From Meridianimarinicoccus sp. MJW13 (GTDB taxonomy: Bacteria > Pseudomonadota > Alphaproteobacteria > Rhodobacterales > Rhodobacteraceae): a stretch of 64,000 bases of DNA. Shown piece after piece: positions 11,115-19,935 of this stretch. The position numbers and the translations under genes were made by a program. The notes beneath the pieces were generated by a model, which had not been told where the DNA came from, ran no database searches, and saw nothing but the letters and a program-made list of their open reading frames with translations. The stretch lies in assembly GCF_014901205.1 (NCBI RefSeq), contig NZ_JACNMU010000004.1, forward strand, positions 186,001-250,000. The letters are read 5' to 3'. Positions within the stretch are counted from its first letter, which is position 1; every line of letters starts with the position of its first letter.

Positions 11115-12224
11115 TTGCAGCCCAACATGGAAAACCCAGTACGGCAACCCACCGCACGGCGTGTCACGATTGCGGATGTGTCCGAGGCTCTGGGCCTGAC
11201 CAAAAGCACGGTCAGTCGTGCCATGAACGGCTATCCCGACATTGCCGAAAGCACGCGCGCCCGGGTCATGCGCATGGCCGAGAAGATGGGCTATCGTCCG
11301 CTTTCCCACGCGCAGGCGATCCGGACCGGACGTGTGCGCTCCATCGGGTTCATCATCGAAACCGCCGAGCATGACGCGCACCGCCCGTTTCTGGCCGAGT
11401 TTCTGGCCGGGATATCCTCGGCCGCCAGTCTGGAGGGCTGGACCCTGACCGTCGCGGCCGCCTCCAGCCCCCTCAACACCTTGCAGATCATCGAAGGCCT
11501 GTGCGCCGATCGAAAGGCCGACGGCTTCATCCTGCCGCGCACGTTGCGCACCGACGACCGCATTGCCACCCTGCGCCGGTTGCAAGTGCCTTTTGTCATG
11601 TTCGGACGCACTGGCGATCCCACCGATTGCGCCTGGTACGACATTGCCGGCGAGGATGCGATGCAATCCGCCGTGCAGAAACTGGCCGCTTCAGGACACC
11701 GGCGCATTGCTTTCGTGAACGGTGGAAAACAATACAATTACACACACTTGCGACACGAAGGTTATGCTGCTGGCCTGCAAGCCGCCGGTCTGACTTTCGA
11801 TGCGGCGCTGGTGCGTGAAAACTGCATGTCCCCCGAAGATGGCCGCCAGGCCGCCCGCGCCCTGCTGGCGCTGGACCAGCCGCCCACGGGGTTCGTCTTT
11901 GCGATGGATCGCGCCGCGCTGGGGCTCTACGACGCCGCGCGGGACCTGGGTCTGCAAGTGGGACGGGACATTTCCGTCATCGCCTATGACGGCATCATCG
12001 AGGGGGCAACCATGACCCCACCCCTGTCCACCTTTTCGGTCAACATCCGCCGGGCCGGCGAACGTCTGGGTACGCTTCTGATCCGCCGCGTGCGGGGGTC
12101 CGCCCCCGAAACCCTGCGCCGGGTGGAACAGGCAACCTTTCTGGATCGCGGCTCGGCAGCAACGCCGGCCCGATCTTCCGAGCAACTTGCAAACCTGCTT
12201 CGCGACACTGCTGCGAAGCCCTGA
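11115..12224 (+). CDS. LacI-family transcriptional regulator of the solute operon
   Basis: A 369-residue repressor. The N-terminal helix-turn-helix reads VTIADVSEALGLTKSTVSRAM (about residues 16-36), followed by the hinge and a sugar-binding sensor domain (about residues 75-345). The start is probably the TTG at 11115, because an AGGAGG ribosome site (11102-11107) sits 7 bases before it; the in-frame ATG at 11127 would be 19 bases away. It directly precedes the ABC and glycosidase genes and has its own operator at 11069-11084. The effector is unknown, presumably the imported glycoside. Confidence 0.9.
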   Translation: MQPNMENPVRQPTARRVTIADVSEALGLTKSTVSRAMNGYPDIAESTRARVMRMAEKMGYRPLSHAQAIRTGRVRSIGFIIETAEHDAHRPFLAEFLAGISSAASLEGWTLTVAAASSPLNTLQIIEGLCADRKADGFILPRTLRTDDRIATLRRLQVPFVMFGRTGDPTDCAWYDIAGEDAMQSAVQKLAASGHRRIAFVNGGKQYNYTHLRHEGYAAGLQAAGLTFDAALVRENCMSPEDGRQAARALLALDQPPTGFVFAMDRAALGLYDAARDLGLQVGRDISVIAYDGIIEGATMTPPLSTFSVNIRRAGERLGTLLIRRVRGSAPETLRRVEQATFLDRGSAATPARSSEQLANLLRDTAAKP

Positions 12225-12246
12225 ACTTTCAATGGGAGGTAGAACA

Positions 12247-13596
12247 ATGACGAAACCGACTCTGCGCTTGTGGTCCACTGCGGCCCTTGCCCTTGTGCTT
12301 GCCGCACCCGGTATCTCCGCCGAGGAGCTGCGCTTCTGGACCACCGAAGAGCAGCCAGACCGTCTGGCCAAACAGCAAGAGATGGCCGCCGCTTTCGAAG
12401 CCGCAACCGGCCATTCGGTGGAGGTCATCCCGGTCACCGAAAGCGACCTTGGCACCCGGGCCACGGCAGCCTTTGCCGCGGGCGATCTGCCGGACGTGAT
12501 CTATCACACTCTGCAATATGCCCTGCCCTGGTACGAAGCCGGCATCCTTGATCCGGATGCCGCCACCGATGTGGTCGAGAATCTGGGCGCCGACACTTTC
12601 GCGCCGGGCGCTCTGGCGATGGCGGCCACTGAAGACGGCTATGCCTCGGTTCCGGTGGACGGCTGGACGCAGATGATCGTCTATCGCAAGGATCTGTTCG
12701 AAGCGGCCGGGCTTGAGCCGCCCTCCTCCTATGGCAACGTATTGGCCGCCCTGGAAGCCCTCCACAACCCGCCCGAGATGTATGGTTTCGTGGCCGCCAC
12801 CAAGGTGGATGAAGCCTTCATGAGCCAGGTTCTGGAGCATGTGTTCCTTGCCAACGGCGTCAGCCCGGTAGACGAGAACGGCTTCGCGCCGCTGGACGAA
12901 GCCAGGACCACCGAGGTTCTGGACTTTTACAAGGCGATCGCCAAGGCTTCGCCTCCGGGCGAGTTGTACTGGGATCAGTCGCGCACGATCTATTTCGCCG
13001 GCGATGCCGCGATGATCATCTGGTCGCCCTTCATCCTTGATGAACTGGCCGGTCTGCGCGACAGCGCACCGCCCACCATCAACGATGATCCGACTTCGAC
13101 CGACCTGGCCTCGAAGACCGGCATCGTGACCAACTTCGCCGGCCCGTCCAATCCCGACGGTGCTGCCTGGGGCGACGTTCGGTACTTCGGCATCACCAAC
13201 GATGCGTCGACCGACGCGGCGATGGAGTTCGTCGAGTTCAACCTGAGCGACGCCTACACCCAGACCTTGTCGATCGCGCCCGAGGGCAAGTTCCCGGTCC
13301 GTCGTGGCGATGGCGAAAACCCCACCGCCTATATCGACGCCTGGGCCACCCTGCCCGTCGGCGTGGATCGCAAGGCACCGCTGGGCGAACTTTACGATCC
13401 GGCGATGATTGCCGAGATCGTGGGCGGTCTGGATGTGGCGCAACGCTGGGGCGTGGCTGAAGGGCAGCTGTCACTGGCTTCGAAGATGATCAACAGCCAG
13501 GTCATCAACCGCATCGTGCGGCAGTATATCGACGACGAACTTGATGCCGCGGCCGCGGTTGCCGCGCTGAACGAGGAGCTGGGCGCGATCCAGTAG
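12247..13596 (+). CDS. ABC transporter sugar-binding protein
   Basis: A 449-residue periplasmic protein with a signal peptide ending near AAPGISA (about residue 25). The mature chain resembles family 1 (maltose/trehalose type) solute-binding proteins, with the early LRFWTTEEQPDRL strand and AAFAAGDLPDVIYH. A GGGAGG ribosome site precedes the ATG at 12247. It follows the LacI gene by 22 bp and precedes two permeases. The substrate is not readable from sequence; the downstream GH63-like hydrolase suggests an alpha-glycoside such as glucosylglycerate, mannosylglycerate or glucosylglycerol. Confidence 0.88.
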   Translation: MTKPTLRLWSTAALALVLAAPGISAEELRFWTTEEQPDRLAKQQEMAAAFEAATGHSVEVIPVTESDLGTRATAAFAAGDLPDVIYHTLQYALPWYEAGILDPDAATDVVENLGADTFAPGALAMAATEDGYASVPVDGWTQMIVYRKDLFEAAGLEPPSSYGNVLAALEALHNPPEMYGFVAATKVDEAFMSQVLEHVFLANGVSPVDENGFAPLDEARTTEVLDFYKAIAKASPPGELYWDQSRTIYFAGDAAMIIWSPFILDELAGLRDSAPPTINDDPTSTDLASKTGIVTNFAGPSNPDGAAWGDVRYFGITNDASTDAAMEFVEFNLSDAYTQTLSIAPEGKFPVRRGDGENPTAYIDAWATLPVGVDRKAPLGELYDPAMIAEIVGGLDVAQRWGVAEGQLSLASKMINSQVINRIVRQYIDDELDAAAAVAALNEELGAIQ

Positions 13597-13667
13597 GGAC
13601 CGCTTGCTGCCAACGGGGGTGCCGTGACCCAACGGTGCCCCCACCCCGAACACATCGGACTGTCACC

Positions 13668-14912
13668 ATGACCACTGCATTGCCGCCTACGGGCACCGGG
13701 CCGCTCGCCAAGCGCGAGGCCCGGCTGGCCTGGGGTTTGCTTTCTCCCACCATCACGGCGGTCGCCCTTGTGGTGATCCTGCCGCTGCTGGCGGTGTTCT
13801 GGATCAGCGTCAAGCCCGTGGGGCTGGCCGATCTGCGTGCCGCCGCCCCCATTGTGCGCGCCGACCTGCGCGGCGACGCCGCTGCTGCGGGCGATCAGGT
13901 CAACCTGCGCTACCGCATCCGAAACTCCAGCCAGGACAAGGAAATCCGCAACGTCACCATGATCGACGGCTGGCCCGACGGCCTGACCCCGATCGAACTG
14001 GATCCGCGCTGTACCATCGACGGGGCGCAGTTGCGCTGCAACTTCGGCACCATGGAGGGCGGGTTTCGCGACCAGATCCTCATCCCCGTCACCGTTGGAC
14101 AGGCCTTTCTGGACGCCGGCGGAGACCTGGACGACATCGATCCGGTGCTGACCGGCAAGGCCGACAGCATCCTGACCAACAGCCAATTCACCTTCGACAA
14201 CTTCTCGCGCATCTTCGATGGGGACGAGTTCTGGGGCGTGCTGGGCGTCACCCTGTTCTACACGGTCTTCGGCACCATTGGCGCGCTGGTCTTCGGCCTG
14301 TTCGCGGCGCTGTTGCTGAACAAGTCGTTCCGGGGTCAGGGCATTCTGCGCGGGCTGTATCTGTTTCCCTATGTGGCGCCGGTGATCGCCGTGGCCTTTG
14401 CCTGGATCCTGCTGTTCGACCCGTTCTCCGGCTCGGCCAACGCGCTGCTGATCCAGATGGGCGTGACCGAAGGGGCCATCAACTTTTTCGGCGAACGCCC
14501 GCTGGCCCTGATCATGGTCACGGTGTTCGAGATCTGGCGCTATTTCCCGCTGTCCTTCCTGTTCATCCTCGCCCGGATGCAATCCATCGACGGCGACATG
14601 TACGAAGCGGCGGACATGGACGGTGCCTCGCCCTTCCAGAAGTTCTGGTATCTCTCGGTGCCGCAGCTTGTGGGTATCCTGTCGGTGCTGTTCCTGCTGC
14701 GCTTCATCTGGACCTTCAACAAGTTCGACGACATCTTCCTGCTGACCGGCGGCAACGCGGGCACCCGGACGCTGACCGTGAACGTCTATGAACAGGCCTT
14801 CGCGATCTCGAACATCGGCGCGGGCGCGGCGGTGGCGGTGGTGATCTTCTTCTGCCTGCTGATCTTCTCGTACGTCTTCTTCCGTTATGGCAATCAGGAG
14901 GAAGGGCTATGA
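13668..14912 (+). CDS. ABC sugar permease with inserted DUF11-like periplasmic domain
   Basis: A 414-residue MalF-type permease, about 120 residues longer than usual. The first membrane span covers residues 21-47. Then comes a soluble insert (about 48-170) before the remaining spans start near 189. The core of the insert (about 75-143) reads like a DUF11 immunoglobulin-type repeat, with YRIRNSSQDKEIRNV, GLTPIELDPRC and LRCNFGTMEGGF in the usual order and two cysteines that could form a disulfide. Coupling to the ATPase is through EAADMDGASPFQKF. The ATG at 13668 was chosen because it starts just before the conserved part. The last four bases overlap the next permease. Confidence 0.9.
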   Translation: MTTALPPTGTGPLAKREARLAWGLLSPTITAVALVVILPLLAVFWISVKPVGLADLRAAAPIVRADLRGDAAAAGDQVNLRYRIRNSSQDKEIRNVTMIDGWPDGLTPIELDPRCTIDGAQLRCNFGTMEGGFRDQILIPVTVGQAFLDAGGDLDDIDPVLTGKADSILTNSQFTFDNFSRIFDGDEFWGVLGVTLFYTVFGTIGALVFGLFAALLLNKSFRGQGILRGLYLFPYVAPVIAVAFAWILLFDPFSGSANALLIQMGVTEGAINFFGERPLALIMVTVFEIWRYFPLSFLFILARMQSIDGDMYEAADMDGASPFQKFWYLSVPQLVGILSVLFLLRFIWTFNKFDDIFLLTGGNAGTRTLTVNVYEQAFAISNIGAGAAVAVVIFFCLLIFSYVFFRYGNQEEGL

Positions 14913-16117
14913 GCTTCCTGCGCAACGGCCTTGTCACCAGCCCGCTTCTGGGCGCGCTGTGGACTTTCATCATTGCCACCACGGTGGCCGTGGCCATGTC
15001 CTTCATCACCGGGGCCGAGTTCCGCCCATCGCTGCTGCTCTCGCTGTTTTGGGGCGCGGGGCTGGGCGTGTTGTGCCTGCCGGGACCGCGGTGGAAACCG
15101 TTGGCCGGTCTGGCCGTCTTGACACTTCTGTCGCTGGTGGGTTTCGGCCCGCTGGTGATCGGACCCAAGGTATCCTTTCTGTCGGGGCTGATCGGTGCGG
15201 CAGCAATGGCCGGGTTCAGCACGCTGGGAATGCTGCGTATCCTGACGGAGTGCCCGCAAGGCACATTGAACCGGCATGAGTTCGAGGCGGCGGTGATCCG
15301 CTTCCTGACCGGCTTTGGCTACATCTTCTTCACCGCCATCGTCGTCATCCCCTTTTACGTGATGGTGATGACCAGCCTGAAGAACCAGTCCGAGCTGATC
15401 CAGAACCCGCTAGATTTCTCGCTGGACCTGTCCAAGGGCTTTGACCTGTTCCGCAGCTACACCGAGTTGTTCAGCCAGTTCAGTTTTGGTTCCTACCTGT
15501 GGACCTCGTTCTACATCTCGGTACTGACGGTTCTGATCACCCTGGCCTTCGCCATTCCCGGCGCCTATGCGGTGGCCCGGCTGCGGTTCAAGGGGCGGGC
15601 GGCGTTTTCACGCTCGATCCTATTGATCTACATGGTGCCGATGATCGTTCTGGCGCTGCCCATCTACATCGCCTTTTCCATGGCCGGGCTGCGCAACTCG
15701 ATCACCGGGATCGTGATGATCTACCCGGTCACCACCATCCCCGTGGCATTGTACATGCTGCAGGGCTATTTCCGCGGCCTGCCCGCGGAGGTCGAGGAAG
15801 CCGGGCTGATGGACGGGCTGTCGCGTCTGGCGGTGATCTGGAAGATCACCCTGCCGCTGTCGCTGCCGGCCATGGCCTCGGTCTCGCTCTATGTCTTCAT
15901 GATTGCGTGGAACGAATTCCTGCTGGCCTTCATGCTGCTGGATGATCCCACGAAATTCACCCTGACGCGCGGCATCGCCTCGCTCAACTCTTCGGAAATC
16001 CCTCGCCAGCACCTGATGGCCGGTTCGGTGATCGCCACCGTTCCGATCATGGCGCTGTTCCTGGGGCTTGAACGTTTCATGACCAAAGGTCTCACAGCAG
16101 GATCCGTCAAAGGATGA
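14909..16117 (+). CDS. ABC sugar permease with extra N-terminal membrane segments
   Basis: A 402-residue MalG-type permease; the family is normally about 280-300 residues. Residues 1-112 hold about four extra hydrophobic segments without an obvious match. The classical permease starts near residue 128 (FLTGFGYIFFTAIVVIPFYVM) and carries the coupling loop VEEAGLMDGLSRLAVIW. It overlaps the upstream permease by ATGA and the glycosidase gene by 4 bp, so translation is coupled along the operon. With its partner it forms the import channel. Confidence 0.9.
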   Translation: MSFLRNGLVTSPLLGALWTFIIATTVAVAMSFITGAEFRPSLLLSLFWGAGLGVLCLPGPRWKPLAGLAVLTLLSLVGFGPLVIGPKVSFLSGLIGAAAMAGFSTLGMLRILTECPQGTLNRHEFEAAVIRFLTGFGYIFFTAIVVIPFYVMVMTSLKNQSELIQNPLDFSLDLSKGFDLFRSYTELFSQFSFGSYLWTSFYISVLTVLITLAFAIPGAYAVARLRFKGRAAFSRSILLIYMVPMIVLALPIYIAFSMAGLRNSITGIVMIYPVTTIPVALYMLQGYFRGLPAEVEEAGLMDGLSRLAVIWKITLPLSLPAMASVSLYVFMIAWNEFLLAFMLLDDPTKFTLTRGIASLNSSEIPRQHLMAGSVIATVPIMALFLGLERFMTKGLTAGSVKG

Positions 16118-17349
16118 CACACATCAACGAAACTGCCCGCCAAATCCTTCGCAAGAACGATCGCGGAGGCTACACCGTGCCCACAGACGGGCTGTATCCC
16201 TACCAGTGGAACTGGGACAGCGTCTTTGCCGCCTGGGGGTTCGCCACCTTCGACAACGACCGCGCCTGGACCGAGGTCGAGACCCTGTTTTCGGGCCAAT
16301 GGGACGACGGGATGGTGCCGCACATCATCTTCCACCAGTCCGATCCGGGATACTTCCCCGGCCCCGATGTCTGGGGCACCAACAAGACGCCGCAGACGTC
16401 GGGCATCAGCCAGCCACCGGTGGCCGCGACGCTGGTCCGCAAGATCTACGAGATGGATCCGGAAACCGGGCGGACCCGCCTCGCCGCGCTCTATCCCAGG
16501 ATGGTGGCCTGGCATCGCTGGTGGCACGAGGTGCGCTGCGCCCCCGGCCCGGCCTGCATCACCCATCCGTGGGAATCGGGCCGCGACAACTGCCCCGACT
16601 GGGACGTGGGCATGGCCAATGTGGATGGCTCCAACGTCGGCCCCTACCAGCGGCGCGACACCGGCCATGTGGATGCCTCCATGCGCCCGGGAAAGGAGGA
16701 TTACGACCGCTACATCGCGATCCTGCAATTCGGAAAGGCCTGCGGCTGGAACCATGCCGAGATCATGGCAAACGGTCCCTTCCTGATGGCCGATCCCGGC
16801 ATCACTTTCATCCTGCTGCGCGCCCATCGCGACCTGATCGCACTGGGGCAGGAGCTGGGCGAGGATGTGTCCGAGATCACCGGCTGGGCCGACGCGCTGG
16901 AAGCCGCCGTGCCCAGCATCTGGAACCCCGATCTTGGCGCCTATGACGCGCGCGACATCCGCACCGGCACCTGGGCCAACAATCTCAGCTCGGCCGCCTA
17001 TCTGTTCCTCTATGCCGGGATCGAAAACCCCCAGATGGACGCGCAGATGCAACGCACCTGGGACGCGGTGACCTACGGCATCCCCTCGTCCGATCCCGAG
17101 GCTACGCATTTCGACCCCCGCCGCTATTGGCGCGGGCCGATGTGGCCGGTGGTCAATTCGCTGATCGCCGTGGGCCTGAAGGACAGCAGCCGGGATGCCG
17201 ACGAAGCCCGCCTGCGCCGCGAAACCGCCACCTTGATCAAGAAATCGGGGTTCTACGAATATTTCGATCCCGTCGACGGCACCCCCTGCGGCGGATCAAA
17301 CTTCACCTGGACAGCCGCCATCTGGCTGACCTGGGCCGGGAGGGACTGA
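16114..17349 (+). CDS. GH63-like glycoside hydrolase, cytoplasmic
   Basis: A 411-residue protein without signal peptide, so it acts on the substrate after import. It resembles the (alpha/alpha)6-barrel glycosidases of family GH63 and related trehalase-like families, notably bacterial mannosylglycerate/glucosylglycerate hydrolases. Recognisable stretches are [15 protein letters not shown] near the N-terminus, [12 protein letters not shown] (around 150-161, probable catalytic acid region), [11 protein letters not shown] (about 339-349) and [10 protein letters not shown] near the C-terminus. Hydrolysis of a glycosylated glycerol or glycerate would fit the glycerol operon next door, but that link is inference. 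It overlaps both neighbours. Confidence 0.75.
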   Translation: MTHINETARQILRKNDRGGYTVPTDGLYPYQWNWDSVFAAWGFATFDNDRAWTEVETLFSGQWDDGMVPHIIFHQSDPGYFPGPDVWGTNKTPQTSGISQPPVAATLVRKIYEMDPETGRTRLAALYPRMVAWHRWWHEVRCAPGPACITHPWESGRDNCPDWDVGMANVDGSNVGPYQRRDTGHVDASMRPGKEDYDRYIAILQFGKACGWNHAEIMANGPFLMADPGITFILLRAHRDLIALGQELGEDVSEITGWADALEAAVPSIWNPDLGAYDARDIRTGTWANNLSSAAYLFLYAGIENPQMDAQMQRTWDAVTYGIPSSDPEATHFDPRRYWRGPMWPVVNSLIAVGLKDSSRDADEARLRRETATLIKKSGFYEYFDPVDGTPCGGSNFTWTAAIWLTWAGRD

Positions 17350-18395
17350 TGGCATCCATCGAACTGAAAGCGGTCGAGAAATGGTTCGGCGAGGTTCAGG
17401 TCATCAAGGGCGTCGACCTGACCATCAACGAAGGTGAATTCGTCATTTTCGTCGGCCCCTCGGGCTGCGGGAAATCTACGCTTCTGCGCATGATCGCGGG
17501 GCTGGAAGAAACCTCGCGCGGGCAGATCATCATCGACGGGCGCGACGCCACTGCCGAACCGCCGTCGAAACGCGGACTGGCCATGGTGTTCCAGTCTTAC
17601 GCGCTGTACCCGCATATGTCGGTGCGCGACAACGTGGGCTTTCCACTGAAATCCGCCGGTGTTCCCAAGGAGCAGATCGACGCCAAGGTCGCCGAGGCCG
17701 CGCGGGTGCTGAAGCTTGACCCCTATCTCGATCGCCGACCCAAGGATCTTTCGGGCGGACAGCGCCAGCGGGTGGCCATCGGGCGTTCCATCGTGCGCGA
17801 CCCCACCGCATTCCTGTTCGACGAACCGCTGTCGAACCTCGATGCGTCCCTGCGGGTCGAGATGCGCTACGAGATCGCCAAGCTGCACCAGACCCTGAAC
17901 GCCTCGATGATCTATGTGACCCATGATCAGGTCGAGGCGATGACACTGGCCGACCGCATCGTGGTGCTGGAGTTTGGCAAGATCGCGCAGGTCGGCACCC
18001 CGCGCGAGCTGTACGATCGTCCAGCCAACCTGTTCGTGGCGCAGTTCATCGGCAGTCCCAAGATGAACATCCTGCCTTGCTCCTCGAACGGCGGGCAGTA
18101 CACCGTCGCCGGCGGGCGCGGCGGGCCGGTTTCGGGCGCAGCCGTGCATCTGGGCATCCGCCCCGAACACATCGTTCTGGGCGCCGAAGGCACCGGTCAG
18201 GTCGATGGCGTGGTGGACGTTCTGGAATACCTCGGCGCTGACACTTTCCTGATCTTCGACTGCGGCGACGCCGGGCAGGTGACAGTGCGGATCAATGGCG
18301 ACACCGACCTGAAGCCGGGTGACCGTCTGGGGCTGACCTTCGACCCGGACCGGCTGCATTTCTTCGGCGAGGACGGCTTGGCAATCCGGAGCTGA
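17349..18395 (+). CDS. ABC sugar transporter ATPase (UgpC/MalK type)
   Basis: A 348-residue ATPase that energises the importer. Motifs are complete: Walker [12 protein letters not shown] (about residues 37-47), signature [14 protein letters not shown], Walker [14 protein letters not shown] and switch THDQVEAM. The C-terminal part (about 235-348) is the TOBE/MOP regulatory domain. The ATG at 17349 shares its first base with the stop codon of the glycosidase. It is the last gene of the operon and a perfect hairpin follows 20 bases later. Confidence 0.93.
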   Translation: MASIELKAVEKWFGEVQVIKGVDLTINEGEFVIFVGPSGCGKSTLLRMIAGLEETSRGQIIIDGRDATAEPPSKRGLAMVFQSYALYPHMSVRDNVGFPLKSAGVPKEQIDAKVAEAARVLKLDPYLDRRPKDLSGGQRQRVAIGRSIVRDPTAFLFDEPLSNLDASLRVEMRYEIAKLHQTLNASMIYVTHDQVEAMTLADRIVVLEFGKIAQVGTPRELYDRPANLFVAQFIGSPKMNILPCSSNGGQYTVAGGRGGPVSGAAVHLGIRPEHIVLGAEGTGQVDGVVDVLEYLGADTFLIFDCGDAGQVTVRINGDTDLKPGDRLGLTFDPDRLHFFGEDGLAIRS

Positions 18396-18414
18396 GCGGA
18401 AGCTGGCACGACAT

Positions 18415-18443
18415 GGATGCCGCCCGAAGTTTGGGCGGCATCC
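18415..18443 (+). terminator. Terminator-like hairpin after the solute operon
   Basis: A perfect 11-bp stem, GGATGCCGCCC paired with GGGCGGCATCC, with a 7-base loop. It begins 20 bases behind the ATPase stop codon. No T-run follows directly, so it may be a Rho-assisted end or a 3' stabiliser. Behind it lies an unusually AT-rich stretch (about 18455-18515) that could carry the promoter of the next gene; I see nothing else up to 18669. Confidence 0.65.
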
Positions 18444-18669
18444 GGCACTCTCAATACCTCATGTTGTTTATTACGTTATTTCATTTATTTGCACTGGTTT
18501 TCTCTCGCAATTTTGCATCCTTTGGTCTGACGATCCCCCGTCATATCCCGTTGCCTGACCCCAGCCCGACCCGCCGCCTCGCCTTCCGCCCTTGCAGGTC
18601 TCGCGCCGGGCGGGCAAGAACCTAGGCAAGGATCGCACGCCACGCGATGCCACGGGAAGGGAGCGGGAC

Positions 18670-19926
18670 ATGTCGCCCACAGGCCGGCGCCCATATATGA
18701 CAACACGCGCCTCCGGCTTTCGGGACGTTGGCGATCGCTGGGCCGTCTGGCTGGCATCAGGCCTTTGGGCGATCTGGGCCTGGGCCACTGCATCGGGCGG
18801 TTGGGCCGCATCCACAACGGCGGACTTCCCCCTTGCCGGCCTTCCACACCCCGTTGCGGCGGCGGCGGTACTGGCCGTGGTCTTGTTTTCTGCAGGCCGC
18901 AAGTTTCTGGCACTGGTCCTGCCGCTGATGCCCCTGGCAACGCTGGTGCATCTGAACGGCGGCCTTCTGGCCACCGTCCTGACCCGATCCGACCTTGTGC
19001 TGCTGGTCCTGAACCTGATCCTCGGCACCTGCATCGGCATGGCGGCCCTGCGGCTGTCGCGCCTGCGGATATTGCCTGATCCGCACCCGGTGTTGATTGG
19101 GGCAGCAGCCGCCGGTTTGGCGGCGCTTGGGCCCGGGCTTTGGGGCATCCTGTGGTTGCTGTCACAGGCCGAGCCCTCGATGCGCCCCGATCCCTTGACC
19201 TTGCCACTGGCGCTACAAAAATCGGTTCTGGCTGCCCTTGTCACTACGGCCGCGTTTGTTCTGATGGCCAGCGCGCATCGCTGGCTGCTGCGCCTGTCGG
19301 ACCTGTTCGGCCTGCTCCTGCTGGGGGTTGCGGCAACCCTTCTGACCCTTCCCGGCACAGCCCCCGGATTGACCCCGATCTTGCTGGCGCTGCTGCCTGT
19401 CCTGTTCCTGCCGCTGCCGGTGGCCACCTTGGGCCTGATGCTGGTGGCCGGCGCGGTGGTGCTCTGGCCGTCGATCCTGACCGTCCTGCCGACGCCGGTG
19501 CCCATGGCCGGCCAGATGATGCCCCTGGTCGTGTTGATGGCGATCTGGGTCCTGGTCAGCCGTCTGGCGGGTTTGCGGATGCAGGACGGTCTGGCCCGAT
19601 CAGGGGCCGAATTCCGTCAACTTCTGCGCGTCACAGACAGCGGGCGCCTGACCATCGACCCGGACAAGGGCGTCGTCCACGCCGATCCCGCCGCTGCGCG
19701 ACTGTTGGGTCTGCCGCAAGAATTTCCCCTGCAAACCCTGCTGGCCCGCCTGCCCGGCACGCCCAATATCGAGGAATTTCTGGACGGCATTGCCCTGCCA
19801 CCGACCCCGACCGAACGCACCTGCCTGCACGGCGCGGGCGAGACGGCACTGGCCGGGTTCTGGCACACCCCCCGGGGCCGGATCGAGGGCGTGGTCAGCG
19901 CCCTGCCCGCCAAGCCCAGTTCCTGA
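18670..19926 (+). CDS. Membrane protein with C-terminal PAS-like domain, function unknown
   Basis: A 418-residue protein I do not recognise. About residues 25-300 hold eight or more hydrophobic segments. The last 115 residues are soluble and look PAS-like: FRQLLRVTDSGRLTIDPDKG, then HADPAAARLLGLPQEFPLQTLL. No kinase, cyclase or GGDEF output follows, so it resembles a sensor cut off after its input domain. The ATG at 18670 has an AAGGGAGCGGG ribosome site. It converges with the CofD-like gene, whose end is 10 bp away. It could be a sensor that signals through a partner, or a truncated histidine kinase. Confidence 0.7.
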   Translation: MSPTGRRPYMTTRASGFRDVGDRWAVWLASGLWAIWAWATASGGWAASTTADFPLAGLPHPVAAAAVLAVVLFSAGRKFLALVLPLMPLATLVHLNGGLLATVLTRSDLVLLVLNLILGTCIGMAALRLSRLRILPDPHPVLIGAAAAGLAALGPGLWGILWLLSQAEPSMRPDPLTLPLALQKSVLAALVTTAAFVLMASAHRWLLRLSDLFGLLLLGVAATLLTLPGTAPGLTPILLALLPVLFLPLPVATLGLMLVAGAVVLWPSILTVLPTPVPMAGQMMPLVVLMAIWVLVSRLAGLRMQDGLARSGAEFRQLLRVTDSGRLTIDPDKGVVHADPAAARLLGLPQEFPLQTLLARLPGTPNIEEFLDGIALPPTPTERTCLHGAGETALAGFWHTPRGRIEGVVSALPAKPSS

Positions 19927-19935
19927 GCCAACATC

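Noticed and set aside
11108-11374. ATG-led frame overlapping the start of the LacI gene
   Set aside because: It is in another frame and yields no known protein; the AGGAGG site serves the TTG at 11115.
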